Notes under the pieces: model-generated
What the model was told of the DNA's origin: nothing
The model's database searches: none
The model's input: the letters and a program-made list of their open reading frames with translations, nothing else
Translations under genes and position numbers: made by a program
In this document: positions 43,401 to 55,700 of the stretch, in pieces
How positions within the stretch are numbered: position 1 is the stretch's first letter
How the letters are laid out: the number at the start of each line of letters is the position of its first letter
Source of the DNA: Syngnathus acus
Taxonomy: Eukaryota > Chordata > Actinopteri > Syngnathiformes > Syngnathidae
Assembly: GCF_901709675.1 (NCBI RefSeq)
Contig: NC_051106.1
Coordinates: forward strand, 7,884,001-7,948,000
Direction of reading: 5' to 3'
DNA length: 64,000 nucleotides

Positions 43401-46400
43401 CTGTTCTTCTTTTCCAGCTGGTGCTGCAGGTTGGCCGGGTCAGGAAACAGCTTGGGGTTCCAAGTGAAGAAGCGCTTCTCATTCGTGTGTTCGATGTCCA
43501 GCCACATGACATCATACGGGATGTGGTGCTCGTCAAACTTGGTGTCCACATCTGCCACGTCGTCTTGGGTGTCATTATCCCAGCGCGAATGGTGGTAACC
43601 CAGCGCGAACAGCGGCGGGAGGGCCTGGTACCCTGCGAGGTAAGTCAGAAGCTTTTCACTCATTCACTACGGTTACGTTTACATCTGGGTCATCTGGGGT
43701 CAGTCACACACCTGTCAGCTCAGCATACTGGCGATACATCTGTGCTGGACTCGGGCCCAGCAGAACCATGCAGTCTATCACGCCGCTCTCAGACAGCCAG
43801 TGGATGTCGGTGTGGGGCGGCAGACCGTTTTGCTGGAAGAAGTCCAGAAAATGAAACACTAGATGTACTTTAGAAGTAGATTGAGACAGGCCTAAAAAAT
43901 AAGACGGGACTACAAACTAGCGCTAAGAACTAGGATTTAAGACTAAAGACTACGGTATGACCAAAGAATAAAATCACTCGTACTTGGGGGTTAGGACTAA
44001 TGGCTAAAACTGAACTCGGACTTAATAAGGACAAAGTCAAGAATTGAAGATTGGAGACTAAAACATAGAGACATACTAGGGATTCAGGACTTAAGACCAA
44101 AGAGGACTGGATCACCAGTACCTGGTCATAGTTGACATGTACAAACGAGTCCGAGGCATTGTGCCAAAAGACTCCCAGAGTTCGGTCTTGCTTGTGAGCC
44201 ACCACGAGTGGGACGCTGCCGTACACGCCCAGATGGCTGTTGATCTCATAGGCGAACACATCCAGGTTGTACAGTCGGTACGGTTCGTTATGTCTGAGGG
44301 GCGGGGGACATAGAATCAGATGCTTGATTACCAACCTCGCTTTTTCAATTGAATTGGCAGAGATGCAAGTGGATGGCAGGGAGCCAGCCTTAACTTCAAC
44401 ATCCTCAGACCATCTAAAAGTGTCAATGTAGGTGTGGCAGCTGGTGTAACAGGATTTTTGAAGATTTGATTCTTGACGCAGGCAGACATTGGTGGTGGAA
44501 GTTCACAGGTACCTCACGTCATCCGTAGATATGTGAACAGCAGGCATCAAACCTTTGTCATCATTATAAGTAGAAGCCACTATTTTTGCCGTCGGCCACT
44601 CCCACAGCGGCGCAAACCTCCTTTTCTCAGAAAATCTTTTAACGGACCCAATATTCATCGAATTTGTCGCACTCAAACCAATGACATGTTTAAATATTTT
44701 CTTTTTGAGTGTGTTTTGGCTGGTTTGGAGAAGTCAACGGTCAAAAGAAGTCCAATTTGGCAATTATTCACGGACCTGGTGTCTGCCAAGCGGAGATTAT
44801 CAGCATGTTCAGGTATACCAAACGCATCTTGGAATCCATGGAGACACAAATCAGCCCCAATGCTACTGGGTCCTAAGCAGTAAAACACAGACATACACTC
44901 AGCTCGCCCAAGAAAACATTCAAAATGTCTTCACCTTCACCCAATATAAACACTAAAATGCCATTTAGCAGCCGGTTTAAGCAATTATACCAAAACCTAA
45001 CCGTTGGCTTTGACGTCCTCAAAGATCCTGAATGTCTCTCTCCAAAGACAGTCTCCCTCCGGCTGTGGGAGAGAGAGACAATTATGACTCGAACAAACTT
45101 AAAACAGGTTTCAGCTTGTTGTGTCGCGTCCTACTTACCTCAGTGTTCCCTTCATTGACCCTGAGAAAAAACAAAAAACATCACACGCCATAGTAAATAA
45201 TTGACTGTCTGTTAATTGCCACGTAATTGTGACGCTCACTCCTGAGGACGTTCCCGCAGAGTCTCGAACCACAGCTTGCTTTGCGCGTTGAACGTCACCA
45301 GCGGTTGGTCCTCGCACAGAAGCTCTACACGGAAAGGTTGACGCCACACGCGGCACCTGTAGAGCCCCGAGGCCCAGGAGATTGTCACCAAGTCGTCCTG
45401 CTGTTCCTCCAGTCTCACCCTGCCCGTAAAGGAGTCAGCATCAAAGAGGTGTAGGAGCGCATCGAAAAGTATTTTAATGAAAGATGCTACGGGGCGACCG
45501 GACTCACATTTCACTTTGCGGCTCCCGGGTGAGCACATCCTGAACCCTGTAACGCGCTTTGATGGGATTCAGTTCGTCAATGACAATCCTGACCGTGTCG
45601 TTTTTGCAGGGCGAAACACACACAAGCAGCTTTATCTGTGGGAAAACAATTATAACAATTATACCAATTATATAACAATTATATCTATTTTTGGTCCACA
45701 CACAGGTGAAGAGAAAATAGAGCAGGGACACGCCTTCATTGTTATCAACTGGAAAATGAAGGAGCTTCTGCTAAATCAACCCAGATGCAACATTTGGCAC
45801 ATTGTAAGTGTTTCTGAAAGTCGGTCTATTTCTTTTTAAAATGTTATATTCTATGTTTGTTAGTTTTTTTTTTAATGATGATGAACTTCATACCTTCATG
45901 AATGGTTCCAGCAGTTCAAAGCGGATGCCCTTTTCGTTGAGGGCAAGAGTATGGAAAAGAGCTTCAAACTGCATTTTGGGGCCATTTGTCTGCCGTCTTG
46001 GGGGGAAAAAATTAAAGTGACACGAGTTTTAACATGAGCAAGCAATATAAATGAATGACTTTGAAAATTAGTTGTAATATTTTGTGTTATGATTCATTTG
46101 GATTTTTTTTGGAATAAAACCGGTAAAGAAAACATTTGATTACAATATAATTAAATCCTGTTTTAAAATTTCAACTTCAATCAGATATACGTAAATTAAT
46201 AGAAGAAAATTAAGTACAAATACCAGAATTTTTATCCTGTATTTATATTCACTTTGTCAAACTGTAAATAAAATGAAATTGGGAAATTATATTAAAATGC
46301 AACATACTGTAGGAGGTGAGTGACATACCTGTAAAAGGCAACCTGATGACTCTTCATAAACTTATCCTTGCCATCACCGCCAGGCACACCACTGTGGGAA

Positions 46401-46557
46401 AAACAACATCCAATTTAAAAGAAAAAAAACCCCTCTTATTTATATTTACTGTCATCCAAAACAGGTCATTGTGGGACGCTGCTGTTAAATTGATATATTA
46501 TATATTATTATTAATAGTAAAATGATACCCAGGAATGGGCTGCTTCACATCCACCAT
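40444..46557 (-). CDS. ganc: Neutral alpha-glucosidase C, tandem copy 2
   Basis: Second complete GH31 gene, same strand and exon structure as its neighbour. Exons: 46557-46529, 46391-46329, 45996-45894, 45635-45508, 45419-45240, 45160-45139, 45062-45002, 44872-44776, 44293-44122, 43832-43712, 43632-43397, 43140-42934, 42819-42676, 42397-42301, 42233-42132, 42032-41858, 41783-41715, 41569-41505, 41432-41356, 41292-41218, 41091-40978, 40846-40734, 40663-40444 (TGA): 889 aa. Every exon has the same length as in copy 1 except exon 2 (63 against 54 nt). It keeps the canonical nucleophile motif [12 protein letters not shown] and acid/base Asp in VWSGDN. Differences from copy 1 cluster at the N-terminus, exon 8 ([15 protein letters not shown]) and exon 16 ([15 protein letters not shown]). 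Nearest the conserved tmem87a side; both copies look functional. Confidence 0.94.
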
Positions 46558-47245
46558 GTCGAGCACAGAAGAAGTAAAAGATGACAAAGAGGGTGTCAAG
46601 TCTTCTCAGACGCTCAGATCCACACGAAAAAGTTACCACTTCACGTGTGCTTTTATACTGGAGATAACCGCTTCTTTATACTGACAGTTACAAGCTCCAA
46701 CTCCCACGACTCGTTTTTCTGGAATTAACGATTTGCATTTCCGTTGCCATATGACAATATTTAGAAGACGGCGACAGGGTGTGGGTTCGATTGACCCCTC
46801 CGGCCCTCCCTGTGTGGAGTTTGCATGTTCTCCCCGTGCCTGCGTGGGTTTCCTCCCACATTCCAAAAACATGCTTGGTAGGCCGATTGACCACTCCAAA
46901 TTGCCCCGGTATAGGAAATGGAGAGATGGATGGATGTCATTTGAAGATTAGGACAAAAATTGACTATTTAATGTCTTGTATACAGTTAAGATTCGCTTTC
47001 AATTAGTTCTGTAACTTATATTTGTGTCTTAAATATACTTTCCCCCTATTGCAATGAATGAAAATACAGATAATCCCCCACAACCCCCCTAAAAGGTTTT
47101 TTTAATAAGGAAAAATTGCTCATCGTTAGACGTAATCTGTCGCCCTCTAGTGGGAAGATCTTACATTACACTAACAAGTCATCAAGCCGGATCCGTGACG
47201 GGGGGAGGCGGCGGATGCTCCATCCAGAACCTCGAAACCACCAAG
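46558..47245. promoter_or_regulatory. Divergent region between ganc copy 2 and tmem87a
   Basis: About 0.7 kb between two start codons on opposite strands, so it should hold both promoters. It includes a dispersed repeat (46770-46935). The last 95 bp (from 47150) resemble DNA in the ganc spacer. Confidence 0.6.
46770..46935 (+). repeat. Dispersed repeat fragment
   Basis: Contains GTGTGGAGTTTGCATGTTCT, CCGTGCCTGCGTGGGTTTCC, CACATTCCAAAAACATGCTT and an AGATGGATGGATG tail, wording I recognise from a very abundant teleost repeat. Incomplete copy; family not named. Confidence 0.7.
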
Positions 47246-50200
47246 ATGCCAAATAACGCAACGCGATTGTTACGCTTCTTCTTGTTCCTCGCGGCAGCTT
47301 TACCTGCCGCCAGAACGGCGGAGGTGTCCGTGTGGAACGTGGACGTCAACTCGGTGAGTGTCACCGTTTTTAGACCCCACCATTATGCGGAAGTGTTTGC
47401 TGGTTAAAAAGCACTGTTAGCTCGTTAGCTAGCTCGCCAGTTAGCCGGCTAGCTGTCAAACAAACTGACATACGGGAAGCAGTTTGAGCGTATTGCATTC
47501 TCCTTATCCATCTATAATTACGCTCTTTGTTCGCAGTAAGAAGACAGTTAAGATCACTAAAAGAATGTCTGTATAACTTGTAGTCGCGCTGTTACCACCG
47601 CTATATGACATTTTTACAAAGTGCACACGCAACTTTGACGTGCGGCTAGTTAACAACATGAATAGCGACGAAAACTTTGAGACTAGTTGACATCAGCGCA
47701 ATATGGTTCATACGTCTCCGAATATTCAAGATATTTGCGGGTGCTAGATTGCTTATGGTTGCTAGTGTCGTTCTTGAAAAAAATGAAAAATGGGCACTAA
47801 ATATAACATAAAAAATTGACAACACGCCAAAAAATGACTTGTTTGTGTTTATAGACACAACATGCCGTCTTTCGGAAGACGCTGTACGCCAACACCACTA
47901 TCTTCATGAAGTGTGAGTACTAGGTAGTGTTGAAAGGAGTTGTCCAACAACTAGGATTGCAACCATTAATTGAACAACTCTTTTTACTCTCGCACCGACA
48001 GTCCAGGGTGACGTCAGCACGTGCGATCGAAATGTGGCCTTCAACATCAGCTGGTACTTGCGTTCCTCCGTGTGCTACAATGAGATCTTCAACACGCCCG
48101 TAAGTATCCTGCATGTTGGACACCCAGGCCATCGGTCTCACCGTATGTCTTCTCCCTTGCAGGACAACAAGGCCATCAACATGTTCGCCATGGAGCACAT
48201 GCTCAAGGAGGGCTGGAGCGGCTTCTACAGTCAGGGCTACGTCTACTTTGAGAACTGCTCGGCTCTCTTTTTGCCAAAGGTTGGTGACCAAACAAAGGCA
48301 ATAAACCAAAAAACAAACTCCTTCATTAGCTTAATGACTGGCTAATGAATAGCAATCTTATAAGCAAGAAATATTTCAACACAAGTGGTGCAGCAACACA
48401 TAAAGACAGACAGTGCTCAAATCCCCCATCGATGTAAGAATAGTTTCCTTGGCGGAGGTAATCAAACCACGTCTCATGTCCCTCCCATCAAGGTGTACTA
48501 TGGCGATTTCAATCCATATCAACCGCTGACCAGCCTAAAGGTGAGTCCTACTCATTTGTTATTCCATCCAAAACAATAACAGTCTACGTTTTGAGACTTT
48601 TAATTTTTGTCAAATTCAGAGCGACGCTTCAAACCAGAGCCTTGTTTGGCCTGACAAGCCGGTAAGAAATATACCGCTTTGTTGTACGTCTGTTCCCGCG
48701 TAAATAAAAACGACGTGCTTGTCGCGGCAGGACTTGGGTGCCGTCGCCAAGGCGTGGGAGGACAGCCCGTACTTGTTCATCGTCAAAGTGCAGCCGCTGT
48801 TCCGCGGCGCGGAAGATGACGACTCTGTGGCCGAGCAGCCCAACTTTGCCTTCACCAGTGAGGACGATTATACGGAAAAGTAATCAAGAAATGAAATACA
48901 TATTTGGATTGGTTGTTTTGCACAGTGAAAGTGGAGATGAAAGGAACACATGACTACTCCTCCCCTGCTGACTGGCCTCAGATGATGGTGAGTCCCTCAA
49001 CTGGGCCAAAAGTAATGGGACGCAGCTCTGATAGATTCTGTCAGTGCGACATAGTTCTCAGTCTTTGCATGTTATCGTCTTACAAAATTCACTTTTCAGG
49101 TTCTTTACAAGCGTATTTGATGTCTTTGGCAGTTCTTCATGATCATGTGCATCGTCTACGTGTTCTTCGCCGCACTCTGGCTCTTCTGGTGCGCTTGCTA
49201 CTGGCGGGACTTACTCAGGGTCCAGTTCTGGATCGGTGGTGTCATCATCCTGGGCATGCTGGAGAAGGCCGTCTTCTACTCCGAGTATCAGAACATCCGC
49301 TACAGAGGAGACTATGGTGTCTGCAAAACAAAATTGTGCAAGGGGCCCAGTGACTGCTGCCAGCCGTCGTAATGTTTTTTTCCTCTTGTTTCAGTTGAGG
49401 GTGCCGTGATTTTTGCCGAGCTGCTCTCTGCGCTGAAGCGATCTCTGGCCCGCATCCTGGTGCTCATCGTCAGCCTGGGTTACGGTATCGTCAAGTAAGT
49501 CAACGTAGTAGCAACAAACACTACGGAAGAGAAATGAGCTAAACACATAAGCATGTTTTTGCATTTTTATTTGTCATTCAGGCCCAGGTTGGGCACCACA
49601 GTGCACCGTCTGGCTGCGGTTGGCTTGCTCTACTTGCTCTTCTCATCGGTGGAAGGCGTGCTCAGGGTGACGGGCGTAAGTATCCAAATCGTGTAAATGA
49701 TGGAGCTTTGTTGTGACAGATCTTTTTTTTTTTTTAAATATCAAATTATTTGATTAATCAAGTTAGTCCTATTTTTTGTCCTCATAGTATTAGATAATTT
49801 TGAAGTTCCTCTGGGAACTGTTCAAGGTCCACTTATTTTATGTATATCGGGATTCCTTTTGTATTTTGATCAAAGTATATCACACCTGGGAACTATTTTA
49901 TTATATGAAAAAAAACATCATTCTATATTTTTTTCCCCCCTCATTGTTACATTGTTCTTGTGTCTCTAGGGTTTTTATGGAACGGTGGCTCTGGTTGCCA
50001 ACCTCAGTCTCTCCCTCATTGACTCCTGTGTCATGTGGTGGATATCCTTCCAGTCAACCCCAAGAGCGTTCTTCTCTCAACTTGAATATCATTTTATTTT
50101 TGTCATCTCCTTAACTTGCGTCTATCCACATCTTCATCAGCCTGTCGCAAACCACTCGTCTGCTGAAGTTGCGTCGGAATGTTGTCAAGCTTTCCTTGTA

Positions 50201-51351
50201 TCAGCACTTTACCAACACGCTCATCTTCTCAATGCTGGGTGAGGCTCCATTCAAGACCTTCAGCCAAGCTATGAATAGTTCTGTAGTCCATAATTTGATT
50301 AAAATTGTTGAATTGTTTTATGTCTCGCCCGCTTGTGTCCAAATGTGTTTCCAGCCTCCATCGTTTTCATCATCTGGACCACCAAAGTCTTCAAGCTGGT
50401 GGACTGCCAGAAGGTTTGTATAAGTTCCTCTGAACTTTTTTTTCTCCAAGTACTGTTCTAGCATCACTAATAATCTTCTGCCTTTCCAGAGCTGGAGGGA
50501 TTTATGGGTGGACGACGCCTTTTGGCGGCTGCTCTTCTCCACGATCCTGCTGGTCATCATGGTGCTGCTGCGCCCCTCCGCCAACAACCAGAGGTCCGAA
50601 TCGGAGACATCTTCATAGACGGATGAAATCTCATCATCGTGCCTTCCTTGCAGGTTCTCCCACTCGCCTCTGATCGATGATGACGATGAAGACGAGGATG
50701 AGGCCAAAGAACCCATGTTGAACGAAGCTTTTGGTAAGCTGTCCTCCAGGAGACTGAAATTGCCGATTGAAAATTGGTTTCAAACATCTGAGAACAATCA
50801 GCCATTCGGGGGGCGCCGCCAAATTCGTCGCTACCGACAAGGCTGAAACGTGGCCACCAGATGATCTAAAATAGATGCTTTAGATCTCACTCTGCTTTTT
50901 TTATCTGCCTATCCAAAGAGGGGATGAAGATGAGAGGATCCAAACCGGAGTCCAACGGCACTCAGAAGCTCTTGAGTAAAGAGGTACTGTCAAAGCTCGT
51001 GTTTCATTAAGTTTGGACTTTTTTTTTTTTCTTCTCATTTGTGTGTCTCTTTTCAACACTAGGATGAAGACCTGAAATGGGTCGAGGAGAACATTCCGAC
51101 AACTGTTGCTGATGTGTAAGTTAATAGCACAGTGCAAGACTGAAAACAATTTTTATTTTTTATTTTTTTAAATGTCCTGTTCTATTTTTCTACCACCAGA
51201 GCTCTCCCCGCAATGCTAGATGAGGAAGAGGTAATGCATGCACACGCCACAATCCTTTTTTTTTTTCTCTATGTGTTGACATTGCTCTCACCATGAGCTG
51301 CTCTTGCAGGAAATCCTGAAAACTAAAATGGAGCGATCCAAAATGGAGTGA
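47246..51351 (+). CDS. tmem87a: Transmembrane protein 87A (GOST family)
   Basis: Golgi seven-helix protein with a GOLD-like luminal domain, linked to endosome-to-Golgi transport and proposed as an ion channel (established, partly debated). Twenty exons: 47246-47353, 47855-47912, 48002-48099, 48163-48279, 48493-48540, 48620-48661, 48731-48857, 48926-48987, 49133-49316, 49395-49494, 49582-49675, 49970-50041, 50130-50238, 50355-50413, 50490-50593, 50654-50733, 50919-50983, 51063-51115, 51200-51230, 51310-51351 (TGA): 550 aa (human 555). Signal peptide at residues 1-23 ([16 protein letters not shown]). Luminal domain to about 220, then seven helices starting [36 protein letters not shown] and [15 protein letters not shown] are family signatures. 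Acidic tail ([15 protein letters not shown]) and final ERSKME as in human. The 50042-50129 intron is AT-AC. AATAAA at 51566-51571 and 52092-52097. Confidence 0.95.
50042..50129 (+). other. U12-type AT-AC intron of tmem87a
   Basis: The 88-bp intron begins ATATCCTTCC, matching the U12 AT-AC donor consensus ATATCCTT, and ends CTATCCAC. A perfect U12 branch motif TCCTTAAC lies at 50108-50115, about 15 nt from the end. Splicing here joins ...VMWW to IFISLSQT, exactly the human protein sequence at that point; no GT-AG alternative nearby restores the frame. Confidence 0.93.
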
Positions 51352-52771
51352 CTACCCTAACTCTCCAAAGTGACCCAAAGCGGTCGAAAAGCCATCTGGA
51401 ATGTGTCCGTGACTTTGCTCTACAGTCGTCACCCACATTCCAACTCCACCCACCACACCCCCCACCCATAAAGAAAAAATTGGATGGGAAACACAAGATT
51501 AGATTATCTCCAATGAGCCATTTTCTAGATATTTGATATGGGCTAAAATGAAGGAAGCAATGTTTAATAAATAAATAAATACACTATATTACACTCAAGT
51601 TAATCAGCTACTGTATTTCCATATTTGAAGCCTATCACTGAAATCTGAGGGCGATCTAGCTATGATGTTCCCTCCAAAGAATGTAACTAATGCAAGACTT
51701 TTGAACCTTTATTCAATAACTAAATGACGTGTGTACTTGCACCATAAAATGTCGGCTTAAGCACCACCCTCTCTCTACCTTCCCTGCACTCACTCCCTCA
51801 CCAAAACTCCAAATGTCACAGGAAATTAAAGTAAAATGCTCCATATTATTATATCTCTAAAAAATCTTTTTGGTACTCCAATCCAGATGTAGTGCACATA
51901 ATGACATTGAGCTTTTCTGTTCTGTCCGACCGACCTGATCACATCTTTGTGCAAATTACTGTATATGCCTGGGTATCACAAATGACCTAATTTATGCTTA
52001 TTTGTCTTGTTCAAATCATTTATTTTGTCTAAAGTCTAACTTTCTGGATGTTAGTCTGCAATGTGTAATTTCAAGCAGTAAATGTCCAGCGAATAAAGTT
52101 TTTATTGAAAGTCTGCATTTAATTTTTTCCCCAAGGATTGTTGCAAACTGGGAATCTAAAAAAAAACTCGGAATAAATATATTTTCAGCTTTATTAACAA
52201 TTAAAATTTGAAAAGTGACTCCATAATGACGTCATCGGTGCAACCTGCCCCTTTAATTCGTTCCTCATGAGCGGAATGTGACGTAAGTCACGTGCATCCT
52301 CCAGTCAGCTGAAGCCAGGAGGAATTAGCTCCGAGCTAGCGTGGCTAACTAGCCTGCTAACGACAACATTAGACTTGCTCCGTTTTTAAGTTGACAAATT
52401 ACGTTTTTTTACTTGTCGTAGTTTTGCACATAAATTCGAGGACGGAGGTTATGATTTAATAGGTGTGGAACGCGGTGCTGTTATTTTGGTAACTTCGCTA
52501 GGGAGCTAACAGTTGTTGTTTTGGTTTTGAACATAGTTAACTGTCAAGAGAAATTCTCTCGTCTTGCTTTCTCGTTTTTTTTAAATGCGTGCCTAGTGAA
52601 CATTCAAAATACTCCGGTGTATTTGTGAGCGCTAAGCTACCCCGGTTGGTTCATGAAGGCACCACCACCAATACCACCGTGATCAGCGGCCACTCAGTGG
52701 AGTACTTGGCTGTCGAGCCTCGCCTCACTCCCGGCTTTGAACCATCCGAGCGCCCCACTGTGTGAGTCAAG
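51352..52771. other. tmem87a 3' UTR and vps39 promoter and 5' UTR
   Basis: AT-rich 3' UTR to about 52150, then a CpG-richer promoter-like stretch (52220-52771). The latter contains a perfect CRE palindrome and an E-box of the lysosomal CLEAR type (separate entry). No splice acceptor is evident between there and the vps39 ATG, so the 5' UTR may be contiguous. Confidence 0.6.
52227..52294 (+). promoter_or_regulatory. CRE and CLEAR-like E-box upstream of vps39
   Basis: TGACGTCA at 52227-52234, and GTCACGTG at 52287-52294, eight of the ten bases of the TFEB/TFE3 CLEAR consensus GTCACGTGAC. Position is about 480-545 bp before the ATG. vps39 encodes a HOPS subunit of the lysosomal fusion machinery, a plausible CLEAR-network gene. 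Binding is inferred. Confidence 0.55.
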
Positions 52772-55700
52772 ATGCACGACGCCTACGAGCCGGTGCCGAT
52801 TTTGGAGAAACTTCCTCTCCAGATCGACTGTATGGCGGCCTGGGGTAAGTTTTGACCCCTCAATCAACTGGGCAAGAGGCGGAAGTAAGAAATACAGAAA
52901 TGTTCATTTCTTCCCACAGAGGACTGGCTGCTCGTCGGTACCAAGCCTGGGCATCTCCTTTTGTACCGGATCAAAAAGGATCCAGGTAGGCAACCATTTA
53001 CCGATCAAACCAGAACTCATCCATGAGGGTGTGTTTGGCGACTCAAAACATTAAGTCAATTTATCCAATGAATGCTTTACCGATTGCAATTATTTCTCCT
53101 CCTAGCCACCAATCTCTTCGAAGTCACCCTTGAGAAATCCAACAAAAACTTTTCCAAGAAGATCCAGCAGGTAGTGATGCGTTTATGCACGTAGCTAATA
53201 CTTGGTCTTCATTTGCAACTCTCCCTCGTTTCACAGCTCTACGTCGTCTCGCAGTACAAAATACTTGTCAGTCTTCTGGGTAAGACACCCATTTGAAATT
53301 TCTTGCCGTGTAGTTTCGATCGCTGACTCATTTCGCTCGGTCGACGGTTTCCCGCAGAGAATAACATCCACGTCCACGACCTGCTGACATTCCAGCAGAT
53401 CACCGTGGTTTCCAAAGCCAAGGGAGCCACGCTCTTTGTCTGCGACCTGCAGGTTGGTTAAATTATCAATGAAAGTTTGAGGTTATGAAATTGCTGGCAG
53501 GATCTGAACGTACGATTCCTTTTGGTTTCCAGCAAAGCAGCTCGGGAGAGGAGACGCTGAGAATGTGTGTCGCCGTAAAGAAGAAGCTGCAGATGTACTA
53601 CTGGAAGGATCGAGAGTTCCACGAGCTGCAGGTAGAGAGTGAGACATCTTACTGCACGTATTGAGTCTTTTCCAATTTTTTGTTTTGTTTGGTCGTCAGG
53701 GCGACTTTGGTGCTCCAGATATTCCAAAATCCATGGCCTGGTGTGAAAACTCCATCTGCGTCGGCTTCAAAAGAGACTATTACCTCATCCGGGTACGCAT
53801 ACTTCATGTTCTTTTCATTGGAGAAAAAAAAAAAAGACTGGCGCCGCCCTAGTGTCCATACGTGTTGTTACGTGACGTGGCTGTTTCCAGATGGACGGGC
53901 GTGGTACCCTTAAGGAGCTCTTCCCGACCGGCAAACAGCTGGAGCCGCTCGTCACCCCGCTGGCCGACGGCAAAGTCGCCGTCGGGCAGGACCACCTCAC
54001 CGTGGTGCTGAACGAGGAGGGAATCTGCACCCAGAAGTGCGCCCTGAATTGGACCGATATCCCCATCGCGATGGGTAAGAAGACATCACCACACTTGGAG
54101 CGACCCAGCATGACCACGCAGTGATGTGTCCCTCAACTCCAGAGCACCAGCCTCCGTACATCATCGCCGTGCTGCCCCGCCACGTGGAGATCCGGACCTT
54201 GGAGCCTCGGCTGCTGGTGCAGAGTGTGGAGCTGCAGAGGCCTCGTTTCATCACGTCTGCCGGGTACGTTCATATCGATAGATGACTGGATGGATCGTTT
54301 CAAGCCACCGTTTGTCTGTTTCCTAGACCAAACGTGGTGTACGTGGCCAGCAACCATTTTGTGTGGCGCCTGGTGCCCGTCTCCATCGCCACGCAGATCC
54401 GACAGCTGCTCGAGGACAAGCAGTTTGAACTGGCTCTTCAGCTGGCAGTGAGTGAACAAACCATTTGTCTTTTCAACGCTCTTGTTTTCACTGGCCTCGA
54501 TTGTTGGCGGAGCATAGTGACAAATCTTGATCATTTGGAGGATTGGCCGGCTCTCGAATTCACTTTTTTCCTTCTCGCCAGAAGATGAAAGACGACGCAG
54601 ACGGGGACAAGAAACAGCAGATCCATCACATTCAGAACTTGTACGCCTTCAATCTCTACTGCCAGAAGCGATTCGACGACTCCATGCAGGTTTTCGCCAA
54701 ACTGGGCACAGGTGGGACTTGATAGTTTGCAGTTTTCCACTTTCCAATGTGGATGTTGCAAATGGCCTTATTTTGGACACCCTTTTTTTGTGCTTTGCGC
54801 AGATCCCACTCACGTGATCGGCCTGTACCCGGACCTGCTGCCGTCCGACTACCGCAGGCAGCTGCACTACCCCAACCCTCTGCCGACGATGTCCGGGGCC
54901 GAGCTGGAAAAGGCTCACTTGGCGCTCATCGATTACCTCACCCAGGTTTGTCTTTTCAATGTGTGCAATTAAAATTGGAGCTTTGTGATAAATCCCCCCC
55001 CCCCCCCTCGCAGAAACGCAGCCACCTGGTGAAACAGCTCAACGACTCGGACCCGTCCACCACGTCGCCCCTGATGGAGGGCACGCCCACCATCAAGAGC
55101 CGCAAGAAGCTGCTGCAGATCATCGACACCACCCTGCTGAAGTGCTACCTGCACGTAAGTACTTGCAATTCAAATGTTCTGTCCGTGGCTCAACGCTGAT
55201 GAAAAGCCTTTTTGTGTTTCTGTTGTAGACCAACGTGGCCTTGGTTTCTCCCCTTCTACGCTTGGAGAACAACCACTGCCACATCGAGGAGAGCGAGTAC
55301 GTCCTCAAGAAAGCGCACAAGTACAGCGAGCTCATTATTCTCTACGAGAAGAAAGGCCTGCACCAGAAAGGTACGTAACCTTTTCGGCATTTTCGGTCGA
55401 CGACGTTTCACTTTGAATAGAAGCCATCGGCGTCCGTTTAATCTCCGGGGAGGTTTTCCCCGCACGTGTGACGTCATCCCTCCTCGAAAACCCGCTTCTC
55501 CATCTCGCCGGTGATTCGAAGCATCTGCGACAATTAGACGAAGTTAGCCGTGTAATTGGAAGCAGATGGCGCATGGCTTCTCTTTGGACCAATCTCACAT
55601 GTCCTTCCTCTTCCTCCTCACATCAGCTCTGCAGGTTCTGCTGGACCAGTCCACCAAGGCCAACTCCCCTCTGAAGGGACACGAGCGCACCGTGCAGTAC

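Noticed and set aside
54994-55009. Poly-C run next to a vps39 acceptor as a G-quadruplex switch
   Set aside because: It is a single homopolymer acting as the pyrimidine tract; nothing else supports a regulatory role.
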